Shown in pieces: positions 47,301-56,300 of a DNA stretch of 64,000 nt. The position numbers and the translations under genes were made by a program. The number at the start of each line of letters is the position of its first letter. Positions within the stretch are counted from its first letter, which is position 1. The stretch is from contig CM054113.1 of the NCBI GenBank assembly GCA_028673005.1, forward strand, positions 172,592,837 through 172,656,836, given 5' to 3'. Under the pieces are notes generated by a model, which was not told the origin of the DNA, searched no databases, and saw only the letters and a program-made list of their open reading frames with translations. This stretch comes from Tanypteryx hageni. Its lineage: Eukaryota; Arthropoda; Insecta; Odonata; Petaluridae.

Positions 47301-50300
47301 TGCTGAAAATGTCATTCAAGATTAAAATTAGTCGAATAATACTATTCTCATTCACTTAGGGAAGAGGTTCTCAAATTGTGGTTCGCGAGAAGACTCAATA
47401 GGGTTCGTGGGAAAAATCCGCAATGGCGTTTACCCAGCGTATATCATTGCACGGTTAATGTTAATCATTATCTGCAGTAACGGGACTGGATCAGTTCAAG
47501 GAGTATTTCTTTCACACATTTGTTTAACATAGGAATGAGTCTAGAATATATTTAATTTTCATTTTAAAATTTCTTAAATGAAACAATGAAATTGAGTCAG
47601 ACGCTTCTACGCGTAAATAAACAAAATTTATTTTTGTCGAAGAGGGAAATCGAATCCGTGACGAATAAGAGAGGATTTTTTTAGATTCAGACCCAAAATT
47701 TTTCAGGTTTTTAACGATGAAAAATTGCAACTATAACGACGATCGCATTTACGTATCCAAGGCTGCCGTTAATTTGGCGCGATTCTTTGCTTTGATTATA
47801 TAGTAACGCATAAGTTGTCGAGCAATTGATTACATTAATAAAGCAAAGGGATGATTTTTAATGCCTAAACTTGAATTCTACGACGCAGTCTATGACAAAA
47901 TTTTAATGAGAAATTTTTAATAATTTTTTAAGTGTAATTTAGACGCAAAATAGAATTATTTCAATTTTGATACCTGAAGGGGGGAGGAGGGGGGGTGTCT
48001 AAACACGTAAACACTTTCCTTGGCTGATATTCAGGTAAGGAAGATGTTCGTTAAAAATATTTATTTTCAAGAGGGGATTCGCGAGATTTGGATTTTTATG
48101 AATGGGGTTAGCGGGATGAAAAAGTTTGGGAACCACTGACTTAGGGTAACATATTACAAAGCGTGGCATTCATAACCACCACTGCTTATCGATTATATGC
48201 TAGTGCATGTAGCCACATTTACACGTAGAATTATAAAGTCAACATTTAACATTGCTTTTTCTTCGATATCTATTACATGGCTGAGAATAAATTTTTATGA
48301 CGAAATAAGTAAAATAAGAACATGGATGGATTTTTGTCCAATTAGGCTCCACTGAGAAATTTTTTCGAAATGGAACTAAATATATTTAGAAAATAATAGG
48401 TCCTACCGAGACTTGAATTCTGATAGCTGGATTCAGATTCCAGAGGACTAACCTCCAGACGACTAACCATTACACCATGGGACCATACATGACTTAAATT
48501 CTTTGAAAACCATTAAGGTCTTTTAAAATTTATAAAGAATTTGTATTTATAGGTTTGTACGTAAAACTCATTTGTAGCGGTTGACGAAGGCAGAACACGG
48601 AATATATGTTTTTGCGTAATTGCTCTTTGAAATTTCACTCAGAAAAATCTTCTTCGAGCTGGAGTGACCGTTTTGTATACTGTTACTGATAATTTCAACA
48701 TTATTTTCTTAAAATAATAATATAAAAATAAATTGACATCACCAGTAAAGAACCTCGAAAATGGTTTTTATCATACACATTTGTCTTTAAAAAAAAAATA
48801 GCAGAGCATGGTTTCGATCCACGGACCTCTGGGTTATGGGCCCAGCACGCTTCCACTGCGCCACTCTGCTCTCTGCCAGAAAAACTTTCTAACGCCATGA
48901 TTCGTTACACTAGTACAGCAGGGAATGAACAAGCTATTACGTCATTCCAATTCCTAAATAATATTCTGATATTGATGTTGGAGAAAGTCAGTACTAGGAA
49001 AATGAAATTACTTACACATATTCTATGCATCAGAATGTGTTAGAAAGTTTGTTTTGTACTGAAGATGAAATTTGATTTCCATGGTTAGGATACATTAAAA
49101 TATGCACGAACAGTTGAAATGACCTTCGAGTTTATGTATCCCAGTTAAAATAATAATATAAATTTAGAAAAAATTATCGGAAAGAATTCATGGCACATAA
49201 TCATCGGCAAGAAGTTAATTTATATTTGCAAGTTTCATAAAGTAAGATAAGAAAGTCAAAATAATAACACAAACTCGTCAACGGTGTAATGGCTACCACT
49301 CTGGACTTTGAATCCAGCGATCCGAGTTCAAATCTCGGTGGGACCTAAAGTTTTTTGTTTTTACTCTATTACTGAAAATTAATAATCACCGTTCGAATGT
49401 TTGTTTGAGTATAGGATTCTTTGCTGTGCTTAGAGGAAAAGTACACAGTCTTAATTGCAAGTTGTAAGAACTTCTCGTTAACGCAAAGAGAATGGATTTA
49501 TTATCGATTTGTGACGCGGACATGGAAATCAACAGACTGGGACCTAATAGGTCATTGATTAGGAGTTAATGACATTAGATATTAGAAGCCACTTAGTGGA
49601 AACTCGATGAAATATCGGGAAAATCTAATCAAAGGAAAATTCATGGATTGATATGAGATATCTATTTCAAAAAGAATTTTACAAATACCTCTTAAAACAG
49701 AAAAGTTGATTGTCCACGTGTATACAGACCGACGGACAAACAGGATGATCACAATAGCAATTTCAAAGGCGTTCATAATGGGAAATGCGTATAAAACGAT
49801 GTAAAAAGGTTCGGCGGTTCTTGAATTTTTATGTCCGAAAATAAAAGTCGTAATTATGTAGTTCCGCGGACTTTTTTGTGGTAAATGATATCCTCTATCC
49901 AGTGGCGTACCGGACACCTCCGCAACCCTCGCGCGGCGAGGGTGCCCATGGCCAAAGCGGGCCCATATTTATTTCGTATCTTAAATTTTTTTCCGAGATT
50001 TCAATTTTGTTGTGGCGGAGGGGCCTACACATTTTTAAATCTATGCCTGTATAAGAGCACGGAAGAGAAAAATATGGATTTTAAATTGTTGTATTGCCGA
50101 TAGGATCGTCGTAGCGATCGATGTAAACAAAATATGTGATGTTGTGCTTGGGATTATCTCGAATTTTTATCTCCGAAACTATAAATCGTAACTATGTGAT
50201 CTCGCGGAATATTTTGAGGTATATGTTGTCCTCTCTTCGAATAAATTTCTCAATCGATATCTTACAGATCATATAAGAGCTAGGAAGAGAAAAATATGGT

Positions 50301-53300
50301 ATTTAATTGTTGCTTGACGGATGCCATTTAACGAGATGCGAGTACATATAAGTTTATGTAAGTGCTTATATAAAGTGGAAGTTCTAATTGACGGATGCAG
50401 TTCAAAATCATCATTTGGGGATAAATTTAATAAGTATCACTAATACTTAATAAAGTTAAAAACAGCCCTGTAGTTTCGGAGATTAAACATACGGACGGAG
50501 GAGACGTTCCCATAAGGCGTTCCGCTACTACCGCTCCGCTGTTCATGAACGCCTAAAAACGTCACTATGTCTATCCGTCCGTATTTTTTTTTGTTTTCAG
50601 AGATATTTGGAAAATTCTTTTTGAATTAAAAATCTATTAAGTTTTCATCGATTTCACTTTCACGGCAGTTCATAGATTTTCTTCTAGATGGCTTCAAATG
50701 TGTAAAATTCAAAACTTAGAAATAGTAGTGTAGCCAATCTAGTGGAAATATTAGGAAAGTTATTTTTGAATTTGATAGCTTTTATTATTATATAAATTTC
50801 CCAGTTTAGTCTCTGTGCCGGATGGAGTTCATATGGCATTTAAGTAGAATTTTGGGAAAAGAAATCCACCAGCATCGGTCTATTGCTATGCTATTAACAT
50901 TCCTCCCGATAGTTTTAATTAACTCAGTCGATATTTATTACTTCAGTCAAATTTTGCCAAATTCTTAATTGAAAGTTTCTGGATCAAATATTGGAGGATG
51001 ATTTAGAAAGAATTGTCGAGTTAACCTTATTCCTTAAATCCAGTTGAAAAAACTTTCTTCAGTACCTAAGCAAAAACAAGTCGAAGAAACAGTTTTTCAA
51101 TTGGAGAAAATGGAAATTTTGGGTATTTTTTTAATACCTTCCAGCATATTTTACAATGATAAGGTTCCAACGTTGCGACTGCACTGGGCTCGGCGCACTC
51201 TTAGAAATACTTATTGCGCATGTGAATTACATTTTTTAAATTGGAAAAAATATGATTCTCGTAATAAGAGAAAAGTATCGTTATTTATTAAAATTTACTA
51301 TAAAAATGATTGAAGGGGCACGCAGGTCCCGCGATTTTCTAACCCGGCTCTGCGTGCAAGCTGAAGTGAATAGAAAAATTATAATCTTCAATATTTTCGC
51401 GTAGGTCTTTAAAACGCTGCAAGTACCTCCAGGATAATGTCATATTTAAAAAATTTCGAAGGATATATCTGGCACGAGACGAGAAATACCATGCTCATCA
51501 ATCTGCATCTCTAAATCTTCAAAACTTCGTAATAATCCTAATAACGCTTAAAAAATTATGTAGCAGAGCGTGGTTTCGATCCACGGACCTCTGGGTTATG
51601 GGCCCAGCACGCTTCCACTGCGCCACTCTGCTCGACTGATAGCATCTTTGTCTGTTCATAAACAGATCAAACAGTAAACGATAATAAATTTCATTTAAAT
51701 TCATAAGCAATTGGAAAATAATCTATTTATGATTGCGTTGCGATAACCGATGACTTATAAGACTAAACTTCGCATCCCGCGATTCCCAATAATATAATGA
51801 CGAGTATATGGTTGTTTTAATTCGTGAATGTTTTAATTTTCAATTTATTACACATCACTTCAATCGAATTACCCCTATGTTCAAACGTCCATATTCATAT
51901 TAACGACTACTTAACTAGCAGATATGACATGGAAATCAAATATATACGATACGCGACAACATGAGGTCCCATGGTGTAATGGTTAGCACTCTGGACTCTG
52001 AATCCAGCGATCCGAGTTCAAATCTCGGTGGGACCTGAGATTTTACTCCGAAATCTGACACACAATTAAATTACCACTTTTTCATAAACTTAACATTTAA
52101 TAGAGCAATTAAAAATTAAATTACTTTTGGTTATGGGGAAACATTATAGTGAGTCAGTTAAACCTCACCTAATTTTTTATTATGTTAAGTAAATATTAGG
52201 GTCATAAATTCGGCACGTTAGCTATATATGGTCCCATGGTGTAATGGTTAGCACTCTGGACTCTGAATTTAGCGATCCGAGTGCAAATCTCGGTGGGACC
52301 TAATCTTTCGCTGCATTGTTATTTGATGTGTCTCGATTTTCAACTAATCTTCACTCAATAAATTACAAGCTCGCCTTGTAGCTTAGTAGCATCTACACTT
52401 TATTTTAATAGCTATAAATTTTCCAAATAAATAGTTTTATAAAAGGAAACAAAATTGAAAGAAGAAATTTATTTCCCTTCTTTCTGCTTTCTTTAGACAT
52501 GAAAGTTAAGGCTTTAGAGTACCCCTAACAAACTTAATTAAGTTTGAAGATAGCGGCTACGTTTATTTTACTTACTAAAATTACATAATCGGATTGGATT
52601 TATCTTCGGGTTTCACCGTCGATTCTAACGACAGGTTTAATCTGTTTTGATAGAGGTTGCTTTGGAAATAACATTTTTACCCAATTAAAAGGAAGTTATT
52701 TCAGCTATCTTTTAATTTCTCGATATAAATATCCCATAAATATTGCTTAACATTTGAAATGATTTTTAGCCCGTGGTGGTTATAATATTTTGTTTGCGGT
52801 ATTGGTGCTGGCTATTAGGAAATAGATTTCCACTATACGTAAGTTCATTTAAACGCATAAATGAACCTTTTTCCGCAAAATCCTCACCTGCTTATATGAA
52901 TTATTTGTCCATCGTCGACTTTTCTCCCTCTCATCGACTTGACAGCAAGTTTAGTGCAATGGCACAGACCGATCACGTTCACTGCCATTATCCGATTCCA
53001 GTCTTCCACAGAACCATCTGCCAAAGATCAATAAGAAAGAAAACGAGAATCACTACCACAGTTCCTAGAAAACCACTCATGGTTCTTTTGCTAGAATATT
53101 CATCGGAAAAATCGTGCAACTTTTTTCACTGTAATGATAACCGCCAGTGATTGTCAGTGGCGATTACTAATCAATTTCAAAGATTTTATTCGCATATTTA
53201 GGCTAAAATATTCTACTTGCTATATATCTGGCTTATTAAAAAAATAGAATGGCAACTTTCTCTATTTCTTATGTAACTAAGGGCAGTAAAAATTGCCCTT

Positions 53301-56300
53301 AACTTAAATCGACTTGAAAACTGCCACTTGTTAAGAAACACCTTTTTATGGATTAGCTAAATTATTGACTCTCACTTATTTACACAGAAAGCACAAAATC
53401 AGACAATTTTAATTCGCTTCAGTGTCAATTGAGTAGCAAGGACCAAATAAGATCCGAGAAAAATTAAGGAGACCATGAGTAAACAAACCCAACAAGGAGT
53501 TGTTTCCCAACAGTCCAGCATTGTTGATGAGGATATCGACTCCACCGTGACATTCCTCAACCTTTTGGAAAGCTGACAAGACGGAAGCTTCGTCCGCTAC
53601 GTCGCATTCCACTGCAAACAATTCTCCTTTCTCGTTCTGAAGTTCATTGGCGATAGCCTAGCGAGACAAGAAGTACAGATGTTTATTATCAGCATGAATT
53701 TTCTCTATATTTATTTTGCAAATAGTTAATATGCCCATCATGCGAATGCCTGCAATTATACAGGTTTTTTGCTGCCTGATTCCCTTTTCAAATATTTATT
53801 ATAATTCTATAAACTCAATGAAAAAGAAGTGATCCAAAAGAACGGAATTTAATCATCAAATATTTTTCTGCACACGAAATTGGGAGTAAAATTCTGGAAT
53901 CGTCTTTTAGTCTTCCATGTAAAGCACTTGGTCGCAGACAAAACAGTCCAAATTGTAGACTTTAGCTAAGCGTTAATTCAGTGGTTCCCTAACTTTTTGT
54001 AGGCGCGGCGCCCTTTCATAGATAAAAGGAATTTCGCGGCACCTCAGCCTCGAAACAAGGTTTTTATATTTTTACATGCGGGGATTCAACCTTTGGACGC
54101 ATCCGTTTGTAAGTATTATTAATAATCAATTAGTTAGAGGAAAAATTATTGCCCTAGTTACCAATAAGCCCATCCAAATGTTTAATTTATCAACATAATT
54201 TTGCGGCACCCCTAAAAATCAGCTGTGGCACCAAAGTGTGCCGCGGCACCAAATTTGGGAACCACTGCGTCAATACAAATTCATAATAAAATTCAGAGAG
54301 TGTTGGTAAAACCAACACTTCCTCGGACCTTCACCTCCCGAGAAACTCATGGTCTTATTAGGAGCTGCAAATTGCCTCTTTCCTTTCTCTGCTTATAAAG
54401 AATTGTTAGTACGTAGCTTCTTAACTGACATAAATTTTTATAATAGCAAAATTGGCCACGGAGAACCGCGGATACACAAGACTGCATACCGCGGTTGGTA
54501 AACGGTGTACAATTTATTAACTGCGAGAAGTCAAAATCGCGGTTGGCGAGGGGCTATTGCATATGTCAACCTTTTTATAAGTGAACTTATGATAGAGATA
54601 ATTTTTCAATAATGGATAGTACATGGCTACGATAATTGAAGTAACTACGATGTTTTATTTTCCTACCAGGGGCTTTATCCCTGGCGCCTACGGCGCCCAA
54701 TCTCAAAAATGAGAGTCCTGGAATAGGACCTTCTACTGTGATTGAACCCAAAATTTATGTATTTTGTGAGAATCATAATGAGAGGCTATGTGCATAATTT
54801 GAGGTCGATAGGATTAAAAATGGCTGAGATATTGAGCGTTACAGAGATATTGAACTTTGGCGGATATTCTAAAACAGTTTTTATGCCGTAAGAAATCGAA
54901 ATAAAGTAATATTTTTCTTCTAGATGTAGAGATCGTATTTTTTGAGCTTTTCATATTAAAAACTCTTCCATGTTACGCATTTGCCCTTTCCTAAATTTTC
55001 CTCTTTAAAATAAATAAATGAAAGCAGTGCACTCTTTCTCCCTGCACACACACGCACATACATTTCATTACTAAATGCAAGAAGCTCTTTTAGCAACATC
55101 CCAGCAAAGAGTGTGCTCAAACTGCAAAACTACGGTGAAAATTACATGCGATTAATTAATAGACACTGCCAGAAGCAAACAACTAAAATGATAAGTTCAT
55201 CGCGGGGCTTTGAGAAAATTAGGCTTATCATAACATGCCAATCGGAGCCAAATAACAACGGAAATGAGCATCAAAATGTGTTTCCAAGGAGGATTTCGCG
55301 GGAAAATGTCGAAACTAATTCGAGAGAAACAATGGTAAGGTAGCGGATAAAATCTCGTGAGATAATTGCTATTGGGCGCACGCGTGGTTACGAAAGAAGA
55401 CCTCCGCGAAGTTCACGTTTGTGTAATTTGGGACGCATGTGAATGCGTAGAAAACAAAAGATACATAACTGGGCAATTAACTCCTAGAGAAATTCCGGGC
55501 TTGAAAATGTAAGCTAAAAGACTTTCATTTGACTTAAACCAAAGTTTTAAAATTCTCACAATATCTGAAGACCTTCAACAGATTTATTGCTCAAGCATAA
55601 TTTTCTCCAGTTTATCGATAAAACTTACAAGCAGACATGCGAATTAAAACTCAAGACTAGACCGATGCAAACAGGATATTGTAGAAAATAGTGTACCCAT
55701 TTAGCAGTACGAACAAATGAATATATATGTTCGGCGAATTTAAGGGGAAACAATTTTAAATTTAATTCGTTGGAGAGGCCGATATTCGGTGGAACTCCAT
55801 AATATGGGAATGGGTGTAATTTGAAATAAAAATAAATCTAAAGATGACGATAGTTCGCCGAAACCGATCGTGAACCTTAAATTTCTGGAAACAGCATAAA
55901 GTTTACAATCGAGTGTTTTGTTTTATTTTCATTTCAAGTTACATCCTTTCATCTACTATTGTTATTATCATTATTATAATTATTATTAAATTTATCAAGA
56001 AGAAATATTTCCTCTGAAAGAAGGGTCCCTCCGTGAAAACTTTTATAGAGACGACATATTTATAAGCTCAATGAGTCTGTCATTCATTGCATTACAAATT
56101 CATCCTTGAATGACTCGTGAACTACACATGGGTGACCTTCGTGAAGATTGCCTATCAGCAAGACGTTGCCGATATCTTAATTCAATTGGTTGCTTTTACA
56201 AGAAACTTAGGATGAAAAAGTTAAAATTAAAAAGAGAGGAAAGACGCACGCATCATGGGTGCATACATGCAAGGCAAGGGCTATCTTTATGAACAATTTA

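Larger units (their letters stand above)
38572..52887 (-). other. SDR intron 3 (14.3 kb) hosting tRNA and transposon copies
   Basis: The largest intron of the gene, between GTGAGG at 52887 and CTTCAG at 38572. It contains tRNA-Gln and initiator tRNA-Met genes on both strands, an RTE-like LINE, a hAT element and a TTAA MITE. Pol III genes within a pol II intron may be transcribed against or with the host gene. Confidence 0.7.
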
